64,000 nucleotides of DNA from Populus alba (Eukaryota > Streptophyta > Magnoliopsida > Malpighiales > Salicaceae): contig NC_133293.1 of the NCBI RefSeq assembly GCF_005239225.2, positions 19,064,333 to 19,128,332 on the forward strand. Direction: 5' to 3'. The first letter of the stretch is position 1, and each line of letters opens with the position of its first letter. The notes below the pieces were generated by a model. The model was not told the origin of the DNA. It searched no databases and was given only the letters and a program-made list of their open reading frames with translations. The position numbers and the translations under genes are program-made. This document shows, in pieces, positions 14,901 through 26,235 of the stretch.

Positions 14901-15945
14901 CCCTTCATCAAAGAGCATGAATCATTATAATGTAAATGGGATAATTACATTATAAGCACAACAACTCTTTCCATTTTCTCAATCTACCATATGATTTTAT
15001 TTTTTAAAGCATAACAATTTTTCGAACAAGTATTCTCTATCCAATTACTATATATATTGCTCCGTTATCTGATGATGTGCCTTTTGCTCTGGATTATTAG
15101 ATTATGATTTCGTCCTTTTATTCGAATGAGCTTTCCCTCCCATATTACATTGCTCCCCTCTTCTTCCTATCTCTTAGATCGATACAAAGATAATTCAGAT
15201 ATTTACTCATTCGAAAGGAAAGAAAGGTTCCTTCCCAGAAATAAAAGGGCAAGATCATAATTTAGTACTCAGAGGCAAAGAATTTCGACAAAAAAAAAAA
15301 AAAAAAAACTAAACTTGATCAGAAGACTCGAACAAGAAATACTAAGAATTGGTATACTCACAGTGCAATTAGCCGTGGTGTAGATCAAGGGGCGCAGGAT
15401 AAAAAAGCAACGAGGATTTTGAAACGAAAAGATGTTGTTGCGCAGGAAAGAAGAAAAAAGAAAGTTAAAGCAGACTCTGACTCCCTGCTTCCTGTCTGGC
15501 TGCTGTGCTTCTTCTTTTTTAAATAAATAAATAAATTATTCTATTCTCACTCTGTCTTTTTCTCCCTTGTCCGAACCAAATCAACAAACAAAAACTCTAT
15601 CAATAATCTCTCCTCAAAGCCCGATCGGCGCCCTCTCTACTGTTCTTCTAACTTCTAATCGCCCCTTCATCCATAAAGAACCCCAAACATTGCTCGGATT
15701 TTTTCCCTTTTCACGTTAGCTTGCTCTCAATCCTTTCTCTCCATGAAACATTGAAGCCCCATGTCATGTCTCGTGACTTCAACAACTCTCCTCCTCTCAA
15801 TCCCCACCTCAATTTCTCCGTGCCTCCCTTGCAATCAATCCCTAACAACAACCTTCTTCTCCCCTTTCCTCTCTCATGACTTCTCCCCCCCTTCCTCCCT
15901 ATTTCTTTAACCGCGAAATAATTACCAGCAGTGCCACCAGCAGTC
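11927..15945. other. Gene-poor stretch with repeats, then CASPL promoter
   Basis: No gene is supported. The CoaE 3' UTR runs to about 12050. From 12720 to 13010 there is a dispersed-repeat-like stretch (ACCCGGTGATTC, CTGGTTAAAATC). A 148-bp tandem repeat occupies 13466-14005. An AT-rich MITE-like copy lies at about 14675-14880. From 15100 the DNA becomes pyrimidine-rich and is probably the promoter and leader of the CASP-like gene. The open frames here on the minus strand have no recognisable domain. Confidence 0.6.
13466..14005. repeat. Minisatellite, about 148-bp unit, 3-4 copies
   Basis: Four diverged units follow each other. The anchor TATAAAAAGTTG recurs at about 13471, 13619, 13767 and 13901, so the spacings are 148, 148 and 134. 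Each unit contains GGTAGATAATTCGGTGAT and TATTTGCAGCTCATC. The third unit has lost about 14 bases around CAGTGTTATGCTAAC. No ORF is conserved across units. Confidence 0.85.
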
Positions 15946-16987
15946 ATGCGGTCTCCACAGCCCCACCGTAGCGGCGGTGACACCCAGCAACACTTCCAAT
16001 CCACCGTGTCAGTGCAGAAGCTGAAACGATTCAACTCACTCATTCTTGTTTTTCGATTCGCTGCCTTTTGCTTCTCGCTTGCCTCTGCTGTTTTCATGCT
16101 CACAAACTCTAGAGGATCTGATTCCCTTCATTGGTACAATTTTGACGCATTCAGGTATCTACCTATATAAACACACACACACACACACATCACAAAATTC
16201 ACTCTTTTTTTTCCTCCCAAGTCCAATTATTTACTGTAAATTACTGTTTGGTTCGTCAGAAAGAAAATGCAAGGAATCAAAAGGGTGTTTCTTCAAGTTT
16301 GAAAATTATGCTTTTAATTCAATTTTTTTTATATTTTTCAAATTATATCTTCCCGCTTTATGCCTTTTTCAGAAATTTATTGATAAAGTTTAAAATTGTT
16401 CGAGATTTTTATTTGTTATCATTTGACCCAAGTACTTCCCCGACAATTTTTACATGTATTGAAAAGAACAGTGTTGATTTTAAAAAAAAAAAAATCTTTC
16501 CTGAAATTATTTAAAACATGTTGACAGATACGTAGTCGCTGCGAATGCGATCGTCGCCATATACTCTCTATTCGAGATGGCTGCTTCCGTCTGGGAAATC
16601 TCAAGAAATGCCACGCTCTTCCCTGAAATCTGCCAAGTCTGGTTCGATTTCGGCCACGACCAGGTATACATACGTACACGTTTTCGTATCCCTCTGCCCG
16701 CCCGTCCGTACGTATTCGCGTGCGTATTGAAGTTAGCGAGAGAGTTTTGATGGTGTGTGTGTGTGGTGCAGGTGTTTGCGTACCTGCTATTGTCAGCGAA
16801 CACCGCGGGTACGGAGCTGGCGAGGACACTGAAGGACACGTGTACGGATAATAAAGCGTTCTGTGTGCAATCAGATATAGCGATTGTTTTGGGTTTCGCC
16901 GGGTTTTTGTTTCTGGGCACCTCGTCCCTGTTTTCTGGTTTTCGGGTGGTTTGTTTTATAATCAACGGCTCTCGTTTTTATGTTTAG
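15946..16987 (+). CDS. CASP-like membrane protein, family 4
   Basis: CASP-like (UPF0497) proteins are four-helix plasma-membrane proteins related to the Casparian strip scaffolds; most have no known specific role. Three exons, 15946-16154, 16528-16663 and 16772-16987, join to 561 nt, 186 residues. Hydrophobic segments fall at about residues 29-52, 71-93, 116-134 and 153-177, with a short hydrophilic N-terminus. Typical family stretches are [13 protein letters not shown], the [19 protein letters not shown] helix, [18 protein letters not shown] and the GSRFYV end. The start is the ATG of MRSPQPHR; an in-frame GTG upstream is not needed. The CASPL4 group is my best assignment (4C-like), from the overall pattern. 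Frame and splice sites are intact. Confidence 0.9.
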
Positions 16988-17789
16988 ATTAATAGTAGAT
17001 TAGGTTAATCCTGTATGAGATTAATTAAGATTGGACAGACAATGAGGGAATATTTTGGGTAAGCGTGTGAGCAATTTCACGTTTTTACTGTGTGAGATTG
17101 ATTTGCGTGTCTGTCTGCCTTTGATGTTTATGTTTGTGGCAGAGATGATGATGTTCTATAGTACATTAAGTACTGTGTACATGGGTTTGTGTATTATTGG
17201 ATTCCTCGCTAATTTTATTTTCTATTTCAATAAGGTTTTTGTCAGGAGCCTGAGCTGAGCGCGTAGTGTACGACCACTCGGATTTCTTTTCATGTCCTTT
17301 TTTTTCCCGTCATGGCATGTGATTTCCGGGCATTGTTTTTGTTTTTTTCTCTATCTCATCAATCATCTTGTTCAAATTTTGGACAGCATTTCACGATCCC
17401 CATTCGAATGGTCTATTATTTTGTTTTATATATATGATAGAGATTATTTCTTTTGAAAATACTTGAAAATTTATTTTTTAAAATTTATTTTTAATATTAA
17501 AAAATAACTAAAAAAAACCAAGAAAAAATTAACTTTTTAAAAGCCTTGGCTGAAGAAAACATCCTCATGCAAACATTCTCAGTGACATCTGCAATCACTA
17601 GGAGGAGGAGGAGGAGATCAAGATCCCCATGGGTATTGAAAGCTTTAGTGCTGCTTAGAATAAATTGAGATTTTTTGAAAAAAATATATAACAAAATGGG
17701 CATTCACTTGGAAGAGTAGCCAATCACCTGCCGTCAAGAGCCATCTAATTTTAAGAAGATTTACAAGTACAATTGGTAACTGTTGCAGA
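16988..17789. other. CASPL 3' UTR and intergenic DNA
   Basis: The 3' UTR of the CASP-like gene probably extends to about 17400. A partial AT-rich MITE-like core follows at about 17430-17540. No gene is seen. Confidence 0.5.
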
Positions 17790-18445
17790 CCCTTTTTACT
17801 GGCCAGACCTCATGAGAGAAACCCTCCTCGGCCAATGAAGCATGATAGCCAAAGACGATGCAGATTTTGTCACCAATGAGGGTTAAATAAGGGATATTTA
17901 GCACATGGAGACATCCAGCATGGCGGAGCAATCGGTTTTCTCCACGAAGGGCCATTGTCCTTTCCACTAACAACACATTTCATATTCTAAAATCTTAAAC
18001 AAGTTTGAAGCATTAAAGAATTCTCTGAAAAGTCTATTTAAAACTTTCATGGTGATCCAACTGGACAAATTGACTCTGTTTGACTATCGTTTGGACCCTT
18101 AAATGGGTGTACGGCACCACCAACTTCAGTCGCATTCATATTTTGGGTTAAGCATCACAAAAAGGCAAGCAATAAGGCAAGCAATAAGGAGAAAAGTGAT
18201 CAATTTTTAAGTTTGTTTTTTAATGATTATAAGTTTGAATTCTCTTAAATTCACTGAAAATTTACATGTTTGTTAGCTTCAAAACTCGTAAAATTAGTTG
18301 AGATATGCATAAACTAACATGTACATTCATATTAATAATAAAAAAATCAAAATAATAATAAAATTAGCAAAAATCCTAGATCACCAAACATTTGTGGAGG
18401 CATAGATAAAAGCAAAATGCGTCAGCAACACGGCCAAAACTAGCA
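17790..18445 (-). pseudogene. Decayed duplicate of the OST4 locus, interrupted by a SINE
   Basis: On the minus strand this aligns with the intact OST4 gene about 3 kb to the right, in the same orientation. The similarity covers the 3' UTR, the ORF and the end of the leader intron, so the copy arose at the DNA level and not from mRNA. The counterpart of the start codon is at 18389-18391; it is followed by a degraded reading (MFGDLGFLLI, then TGA) where the gene has [10 protein letters not shown]. The counterpart of the C-terminal NPKYE segment and stop is at 18126-18150. The acceptor CTGCAG before the ATG has become CTCCAC. A SINE of about 150 bp lies between the two halves of the ORF. It cannot encode OST4. 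Confidence 0.75.
18195..18342 (+). mobile_element. SINE copy A, inside the OST4 pseudogene
   Basis: Contains the block AGTTTGAATTC...CTGAAAATTTACATG...TAAAATTAGTTGAG...CATAAACTAACATG, which aligns with the reverse complement of the copies at 23668-23848 and 49318-49503. Only a degraded promoter box is left (AAGTTTGAATTC against AAGTTCGAGCCC). It is absent from the corresponding place in the intact OST4 gene, which identifies it as an insertion. Confidence 0.65.
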
Positions 18446-20124
18446 ATACCAAGGTTAATTCTCTCTGTTTGACCGAAGGTGCCACTGAGAGCATATAGTT
18501 GCCCACCAACTCCCTTCAGTTTTTGAAGCACTACTGTTAAAACATATCCTTAAAGGTGCTAGTGCTCAAGAGCACAATAGCAAAATTTATAGAAACTGGA
18601 CTAAATAAAAAATTTAGTTTCCTTAAAATTTCAAAAAAAACTTGATATATAGCATCATTGGGACATCGCATTCCATTTTAACCAACATATTAATGATAAA
18701 TCAAATAACCATTTATAGCCTGAAAATAAGCAATCATCAATCCTAAAAACAAAAACTCAAAAAAAAAAACCACAACTAAGCACAATTTTGGCTTAAGTTA
18801 GGGGGTCACATGTTTGTCAATGACGCCATGTTGCGGGTCGGATCAAGTTTTTATTATTCTAGTGTTGTTAACGTGTTTTCTAATAATAAAATTTAAAATA
18901 GAAGAAGAAGAAATTGATATTGGAGTCATTAGCTCGATTGAATTCAATAAAAACAAGTAGTATAATGATCTGATTTAAACTACATGCAGTGATAACATGT
19001 GAGCCATAAAAAAAACATCTAGCAACAATCAACCAAAACAAATGAGCCAACGATATTGGAAACCCACTATCATTCTATTGTTGACATAATTCAACACAAA
19101 AAAAAAATGAAGTGAGTGTTTGTCTATATTAAATAAATCAATTCTATTTAATTAAAGAATAAAATTTATTTAAAAAAAAAACATAACAAAGAATAACAAG
19201 TAAAAAAACCTTAGGTAGCCTAATTAAATAAAAAAAAAATTATAATAAATCCAAGGTAATAGAAAGCATGAAAAAAAAAAAAAACTCAATCTCCAATTAA
19301 ATAAATATTAAAGGGTAAAATAAAGAAAGCATTAGCTTTTAAAATGATAAAAAAACCAAAGCACTCCTAGAAAAATCTCATGAAACCAAGTTAATTTTTA
19401 AAATAGATGCAATTCTAAAAAATATCTTAGCCTATAAAAAATAACAATTAAAAAATCAAAGATCAAATTTGACAAAATAAAAGATTCAATAAGGATGAAA
19501 TTAAAACAAAATAAACTAATTCAATTAAATATTTTTTTAAAAAAAATATAACAAAAGGTAAAGGGACTAAATCAAAATGAAATAAAAGTTTAGGGGCTAA
19601 CATGAAAAACTAGATGGGAGGGCACAAAAGCCAATGAAAAGGGAGGAAAGAAAGAAGAAGAAAGAAAGAATTGGCTGCCCATGATAAACTAAAGATCTTA
19701 TCGGTGCATGCACCATATATTTAGGAATAAACATTGAGAAGAAATGATGAGGCTCCGGAACAATCTTTTCTACTACTTTAACTACACATGTCATTTAAAA
19801 ACAATGAAGTTGTTGAAGCGTCATTGTTTTCATCTCTCTCTCTCTTTTTTATATTTGTGAAATACTTAACTAACCTCATCGGTATTTATTGATTACAAAA
19901 AAAAAAAAAAGGCAAAAACACTCTTTAATCCGACTAGTTCAATCATCTAGCATGAAGGGTGCAAAGGTTATTTTATTGCGCAACATAATTGGATATACGG
20001 AATGATGTGCATCAAATATGTAAAAACACAAAACTAACCCTAATGATAAGGGAAAATTTCAGAGTTTCGATAAGAAAATGCATTAACAAATGCATCAAAA
20101 CTAACCCTAATGAAAGTCTAGGAC
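18446..20124. other. Intergenic, AT-rich
   Basis: No gene is seen. Long A-rich runs dominate from 18900 to 19560. A short direct repeat (AAACTAACCCTAATGA) occurs at about 20030 and 20098, just to the left of the tRNA-His. Confidence 0.5.
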
Positions 20125-20196
20125 TGTGGCTGCTGGGATTCGAGCCCAGGTCTCCACGGCCACAACGTGGAATTCTCACCACTAAACTACAGCCAC
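20125..20196 (-). tRNA. tRNA-His (GTG)
   Basis: A 72-base cloverleaf on the minus strand. The acceptor arm GTGGCTG pairs with CAGCCAC and the discriminator base is A. The D-arm region is TAGTTTAGTGGTGAGA, the anticodon loop TTGTGGC gives anticodon GUG, and the T loop is in CTGGGCTCGAATCCCAG. No intron and no CCA, as expected for a nuclear gene. A TTTT run about 20 bases downstream could terminate RNA polymerase III. It matches the plant cytosolic tRNA-His as I recall it. Confidence 0.95.
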
Positions 20197-20954
20197 AAGT
20201 TAGGAAGTGTTATAATTGCACCAAGTTATATCGGGAGATCTTTTATTTATTTATTATTTCATTAAACTTAATAAGATTTGTATTTTATATTTTTTTTAAA
20301 AAATCTGATACGAGTGTCACATAATCTAGAAATACAAGGAGTAAATTATAAAAATCCTCTTAAAATATTATAAAATCATGATCATCATCCAAGAGTTTGA
20401 AGATGATATAAAAACTCAAATTTAAATGAATATTATAGAAACCCTATTTTATATACCAAATACCCCTAATATTGTTTTAATCACTCCCTCACTGTTAAAG
20501 ATGTTTTGTATATAAAAAGAGGTTTTATACTATTTTCAAGATTTTAGATGATTACTATAATTTTATAATATTTTAGAAAGAATATTGGAAATTACCCTGT
20601 TTAAATTTTCGTAACCCTCTAGCATTACTTAAAAATATTATATTTGCTATGTTTTTTTTTTTTTTTGGTGCTATGTGTTGCGTTTGTCAATAGATAAACA
20701 AGAATTAATCTAGTAATTTTTTGTGTAGTGACTTCCTCGTTATTTTTTTATAATACCTTTTTTTTGTGTACATGAAAAGAAAAAATATATACTATCTTCT
20801 TATGAGCTATGGAAGATTATCTGTTGCCGCACCATGGCCAGTTACAAGCCTCGTCCAATAAAAAACAATTAAAATGGAGTCACTTCAATTTTAAACTAAT
20901 TTTTTACGAAAATTGACGACTGCAGTTAGCAACTATCATTAACCCATTTTACTG
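20197..20954. other. Intergenic, AT-rich
   Basis: No gene is seen between the tRNA-His and the OST4 3' region. Confidence 0.5.
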
Positions 20955-21228
20955 GAATGTCCTCCCGAGCACTCTCCCTATCCAATGAAACCTCTTAAAT
21001 GGAGGATGCGAATTTTGTTCATACTGACCAGGGTAAACTGTTGCACATCAATCGCATAACATTATCCAACAGTGTAAAGAACACATTCTATATATTCTAG
21101 AACCTTAAAAAGAAATTCAAAAGCTCAAGGAATGGAGGCAATCTATTCAAGGCTTTCATCGTGGTTAAGTTAAAATTGACACAGTTTGACTATCATGAAG
21201 ACTCTTGTTTGGGTGTTCCACGCTAGTC

Positions 21229-21342
21229 TCAGTTGCCTTCATATTTTGGGTCAGCCATCACATAATGGTAAGCGATCACCAGAACAAATATAAAAATGCC
21301 AAGAAAATTGGCAAAAAAACCCAGATCTTGATCATCAAACAT
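21229..21342 (-). CDS. OST4: Oligosaccharyltransferase subunit OST4 (37 residues)
   Basis: OST4 is the tiny single-helix subunit of the ER oligosaccharyltransferase, which transfers the preassembled glycan to Asn in nascent proteins; in yeast it helps bind the STT3-OST3 subcomplex. The minus-strand frame is 38 codons with stop: [15 protein letters not shown], a hydrophobic helix ([12 protein letters not shown]) and the plant tail MADPKYEGN. That is the length and sequence pattern of plant OST4. The ATG is directly preceded by a 3' splice site (TGTGCTTCTGCAG), so the whole coding sequence appears to lie in exon 2. The matching first exon is the leader near 22.9-23.05 kb. The 3' UTR reaches about 20955, judged from similarity with the decayed duplicate at 17790-18445. 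Confidence 0.92.
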   Translation of the reverse strand: MFDDQDLGFFANFLGIFIFVLVIAYHYVMADPKYEGN

Positions 21343-22011
21343 CTGCAGAAGCACAAATAAAAGCCAAATGTATCAGCAACACAACAAAGTTTGTAACAAC
21401 AGGTCTGTGATTTTATCCGACTTGCACAAAAAGCTCTTTATACTATGGTCACAAGGTTGACAACCTCAAGGACATTAAGTTCAAAACCCTGTAGCATTCA
21501 CTGTTTCCATTCCCTCCCTGTAATCAAGGTCTTTAAAGATCCATTTAGATGATCATATTCCCTGTCGACATCTTAGCAATCCCAGAAATGCAAGCATGTG
21601 ATAAACAAGATGGAAAGCAATCTATACAAAGAAAACCAGTACAAACATGTACACACAAATGACACAGTCATCACTTTACTCCATTCAATTATGCTCTGCA
21701 GATCAAAATTGGCAGCTGGTAATCAAACCCCGTCAATATCATCACTAACTAGGCCTATTTGGTAACATGACACAGTTCTTATCAGTTTACTGCAACCTTG
21801 ATGAATGCGTTTGACATTCTTTCTGTTTAACTAAAGAAGGTTTCTGATACTCGGTGTAATTTGCTTGCAACCCGAAACCAAATTTATCAGCTTCTTTGAT
21901 TCAAATGTATGTATTGTTTAATTTCTTAGATTAACTATGACACAATTATTCCATGTTTCTGTGGAGGCATTGCCTCCAAAAATCAGCACCTATTCCATGT
22001 TTCTTAGAGGG

Positions 22012-22232
22012 TGTTTGGGAGTGTGGTAGCTGTTGCTTTTCAAATAGCTTTTCGTGCCGAAAAGTATGCCAATAATGTTTTTTTATTTTTTAAAAATCAT
22101 TTTTGATATCAGCACATCAAAACGATCCAGAAAGTACAAACCGAACTCAATTTTAGTAAAAAAAAAAAAAAAAAAAAAAAAAATTGAAATTAGGCAAAAA
22201 GCCGTTTGGACCGCAGTACCAAACGGCCCCGT
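22012..22232. mobile_element. MITE, hAT-like ends, in the OST4 leader intron
   Basis: The left end AGGGTGTTTGGGAGTGTGG and right end GCAGTACCAAACGGCCCC are imperfect inverted repeats. The interior has the core TTTTTGATATCAGCACATC shared with many elements here, plus a poly-A run at about 22157-22182. No coding capacity. It is a non-autonomous DNA element. Confidence 0.65.
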
Positions 22233-22580
22233 CTAAGCAGACAGTGCAGCTAAATAGGACCAATATATCTTAATGAAGATGCTCCAAGGATGTATCGAAT
22301 CAGCTAGTTTCAAACATCAAACTCACAGTGACATCACTGCAAACCCTTTCACAAACAATGCTAACCGAAACAAACTCAAGCGGCATTTACCATTTCCGTA
22401 GAACAATGCATGAGATGCAAACTACAGTCAAACAAATTGTAATTTTCTACAACCGGCTACTAATTTCACGCAATCAAATGCAATTTCCCATTACGGGAGC
22501 ACTCCAGAATTCATGATCAAAAAACATTCACGGACCCGGAAAAAAAATTAGTGGATAAAAAAATATGAAGGGAAAGAATG

Positions 22581-22654
22581 CGATAGCAGTGGGATTCGAA
22601 CCCACGACCTTTAGATCCGGAAGTCTAACGCCATATCCACTCCGCTATGCGATC
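22581..22654 (-). tRNA. tRNA-Arg-like gene with 8-base anticodon loop (possible pseudogene)
   Basis: The minus-strand sequence folds as a tRNA of 74 bases. The T arm GTGGGTTCGAATCCCAC is perfect. The acceptor GATCGCA against TGCTATC has one C-U mismatch. The D stem GCG/GGC has one mismatch. The anticodon stem TTAGA/TCTAA is perfect but encloses eight bases, CTTCCGGA, where seven are normal. Removing a T or a C gives an Arg anticodon CCG or UCG. A T7 run lies about 20 bases downstream and CAA just upstream, so it may be transcribed by RNA polymerase III. It sits in the leader intron of OST4, on the same strand. Confidence 0.7.
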
Positions 22655-22906
22655 GCTTGTGATTTTTTATTCTCCCTGTTTGAATTATTAATCAGTGTTT
22701 AATGATCTCTGTACCAGTCGTATTCTCCTCCGGGCAAAATCATGTAAATACAGCAGCACAATAAAATTTCAAACAATAAAAGGAAGAAAAGGCTAACTTC
22801 GATGCAATTACTTGTTATGACTAAACAGGAACATATAGATCTACGATCTCTACTGCGGTTGCAGAAACCGGTAGTCGAAAACAGAAGAGAAAATTACATG
22901 ACATAC

Positions 22907-23060
22907 CTTTTCAGCTGATCTGAAGCGAGGAGGCCAAGACAGTGTGTCTGAATCTCAAACGATGGGAGTTATTGCTCTCTCTCCTGGTCTCTTCGACTCC
23001 GTCTCTTTCTCGCGATCTCTCAGTTTTTCGCAGCAGCGGCAGCTTTGGAATGCATGCAAG
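22907..23060 (-). other. Probable 5' UTR exon of OST4
   Basis: On the minus strand this purine- and GC-rich stretch ends in TCAGCTGAAAAG|GTATGT, a strong donor at 22906. Pairing it with the acceptor at the OST4 ATG gives a leader intron at 21343-22906, about 1.56 kb. No other coding sequence fits this donor. The 5' end is approximate. Confidence 0.6.
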
Positions 23061-23106
23061 GCAATGGGGTTTTGACTATAGGTCGTTTGTGTCATATGGG
23101 TTTAAT

Positions 23107-23140
23107 GGCCCATTCTTATGAAAAGCCCCGTGAAAGCCCA
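23107..23140. promoter_or_regulatory. Site II-like elements upstream of OST4
   Basis: GGCCCA at 23107-23112 and AGCCCA at 23135-23140 read TGGGCC and TGGGCT on the minus strand, some 50-80 bases before the probable leader exon. Such TCP-bound site II motifs are common in plant housekeeping promoters. The assignment rests on motif and position only. Confidence 0.4.
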
Positions 23141-25546
23141 AGGTGATTGTGATTGACATCAAATTTGACAATTTATGTTACTGTTCATGAAGTAAGGATT
23201 TCGAAAATTAGTTCAATTAACTCGGTTTTTTCAGCTCCCCGACTAGATGAAAATTGGCTAAAATTAAAAAAAATAATTGTTTAAAATTATTTTAATACTA
23301 TAATATCAAAAATAAATTTAAAAATTATTTTAATATATTTTTAAATAAAATATACTTTTAAAAAATAACCAATTTCATGGTATCAAACACAAATTACCAC
23401 TCCATGGCTTTATAAAGTCTCCCTCCACTAGCTAGCAGCTAATTATTATTATATTTTCTTTTATTAAATTCTTAACATGACATCATCCTCTCTTGTTTAA
23501 AAAATTATATTTTAAATTACTGAAATTATCTTGTATTTTGAAACTAGTTTACTTTTCATGTTATGTTGTGGTAGGCTAGACTATAATTTTATTTAATTTA
23601 TTTTTAAAAAGTAAGAAATAGAAAGTGAGGTGTTCGAAGGTTAGCTTTCTATGTTCAGCTTTAATATTTTTTTTTATTAATATAAGTGTCCAGGTTAATT
23701 TATGTTCATCTTAATTAATTTTATTAGCCTGAAATTAACAATCATGTAAGTTTCTAGTGACTATTATATTAACAATCACATGACTCAAATTTAAAATAAA
23801 AAAAAATAAATTTTTTAATCTTAAACTCTTATCACTGCACTACCTATTAAATAGTTTAATTTTAACTACTTTGTAGTGGTAGGAAAATCACGAGCTCTAC
23901 TCATCAATTCATTTCCATTTAAAAATATATATCAAGTACCATGAAAGTCTTTATAATTCACCTGCCAATTTTAATGCACCCTAAAACCATACAAGAAAAC
24001 CAAAATCAACAAAACTTAAAAAAATAAAATGAAACTTTATCTCTTTTTTTAAAACATGTTTATGGAAAAAACATACGACCATGGAATTACACTTATCAAG
24101 TGAAATTTGTTAGCATGAAACATATTTTTTTAATGCCTTTCTTTAACTCATAAGTGAAAAATAATAAGATAAACTTTCAAACCAAAATTAATTTGTTGTA
24201 AATCTAGGGCAGGTTATATATATATATTTTTAATTTAAAATTTAATTTTATATAATTAGATTGATGCAATTTAAAAAAAATTGATAAAAAAAGAGGTTGA
24301 TATAAAAGGTGTCCCACTTTCAACTCTAGTAGTTTTTGTTAATATTAGAGGACTGCTATATATATATATATAGCGTGTGTTATGATTTTTTTGCCCCCGA
24401 ATCACCGTTATAATATCACGTTGACCGTAAGTTCCCAGAACTACCAAGCGGCAATCAATCACAGCAAATCTTGTCACACATAAAACAAACATCTACGTGA
24501 AATTGAGTTTCAGGATCTAAAACCCGTCTAAAATTAACAAAAACTTAAAGAATTGGAATTCTTTTTTTTTTTAAAAAAAAAACATCTAAATCCTCCTACA
24601 AACTTAAAGAATTAATAAAAAACGCTGTAGATTTTACGTGTAAGAAACCAAAAATAAAATAATGTTTAGGTCCCTTCAACCACAAGCACCGCCGTCGTAA
24701 AAAACGTATTTCCACAGCCAAATCTCGATAAAATCTCCAAACCTTTTAGAATTTTCACCATATCATCAGATTCAACTTCCTTAAACACAGTTTACGGGAG
24801 AACGGAGAGGATTCAAGGGAGATCAGATCCTTGGGAAATGCAACTCCTCACTCACCTTGCACAGTAAACAATGATCGGTCTTGAACTCTGCAATCATCTA
24901 CAGGTTTGATAAAGAAGGCGCTTCAAGCTTGTTTATTCTTTTGAGATAAGAAATGGAACCATGCACGGTGCCGGTAGCTCACAAGGAAATGTCAACACTT
25001 GTGTGACCACACGCATACTGTAGACGCTACCTTACCTGGCCAGACCCGTCGCGATTACAATTTAATTTGAATTTGATAATATCATCTCAGCTAACTTGAA
25101 TGAATATTTTTTTAAAAAACAGTTGTATTATTTCTTGGAAAATAAATATTGAATATATTAGGATATTTAATTTGAAATAAATATTATCAAATATGACTGG
25201 AAATCCAATCTAATATATTTATATTTTGAATATGGTACAATATAAACCTTTTGAGATAATGCATATATTAAATAAATATATATATATATTTTATTTTTTA
25301 TTAAATAATAAATAATAAACATGGATTGAATATCGAAAAGATAAATAAATAGTGTACTCGTAGTTACCCCACGTTGTTGTAACGGTTGTAGTAAAAAATA
25401 AAAGAAAACTCGGTCTGACGTGTCGTTACCATTACTGTCATTAGACAGTAAAGTCTTTCGATTGTAACAGAGCATGTTCTCTTTCTCTCTGGCCAGTAAC
25501 GACCGCGAATCACGCTTCCTCGAAATTTCAATCTAACCTTGAACAC
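23141..25546. other. Intergenic between OST4 and UXS, with a SINE
   Basis: No gene is seen. A MITE-like AT-rich core lies at about 23250-23390 and SINE copy B at 23668-23848. From 24650 the sequence is less AT-rich and probably forms the upstream region of the UDP-glucuronate decarboxylase gene. Confidence 0.5.
23668..23848 (-). mobile_element. SINE copy B
   Basis: Same element as at 49318-49503, in the same orientation. Shared blocks on the plus strand are TAAGTGTCCAGG, CTGAAATTAACAATCATGTA, GTTTCTAGTGACTATTATAT and CTTATCACTGCACTACC. The B box has decayed (ATTTGAGTCATG). No TSD was resolved. Confidence 0.65.
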
Positions 25547-25553
25547 TATATAA
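25547..25553 (+). promoter_or_regulatory. TATA box of the UDP-glucuronate decarboxylase gene
   Basis: TATATAA in the context ACACTATATAAGTATATGCC. Transcription would start near 25580. The leader exon then ends at 25656 (TGCGTG|GTAATT), and a leader intron runs to 26222 (TTTTCAG), 13 bases before the start codon. Confidence 0.55.
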
Positions 25554-26235
25554 GTATATGCCCTGTCTTTCATCATCCGCTGTCCTTAAATCCCTTCAAA
25601 ATATTGCAACAAAATATTTTTTCCCTCAAATTATTTCAGCAGCAAAAGTCTGCGTGGTAATTAAATCTCAATTTCCATTCGTTTTTATAGGGATTTTTGA
25701 TCGTCAGGAAAAAAATGGTCATGGGATTTAGAGATTTTGAGATTCAGATCTGAAGTTTTGTTTTTTATTTTTTCAATAACTGGTGGGGTATGGTTTTTCG
25801 TTGATTTGAAGCATTGTACATTTCGTGTTTCTGAAGTCTCATTTAATTCATGCGTCTCCTCTCTCTCTCTCTCACTAGCTGGTGCTGTTTGTTGGGGTGT
25901 TTATTATCATGATTAGTTGTTAACCATCTATTTTTTAATCTACTGTGGTTACAATCGAGTTCTTTATATAAAGTTGTAGTCTTTGAGTTTCATGACTCGC
26001 AGCGAAAAAAGTTTGAGATTTTGACTCTATTTTTTCACATCACTCAGGTGAACTGGATTTATTATCATGTTTTTTTAATTGAAACTTGTTGGCTGGTTTA
26101 ATTTAAGGTTTTTGATTTGTGGGTTATTTATGAATGTGAGGATTATGCAATGTTTTGTTTCTGGGTTGTTTATACAATTTATGATGGATTGATTTTTTTC
26201 CTTCAATTTTCATGATTTTCAGAAATTGGACAAGA

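Noticed and set aside
15711..16103. 130-residue minus-strand frame
   Set aside because: It lies opposite the CASP-like exon 1 and its leader and has no recognisable domain.
16419..16965. Two long minus-strand frames, 136 and 152 residues
   Set aside because: They mirror exons 2 and 3 of the CASP-like gene, whose plus-strand frame is clear.
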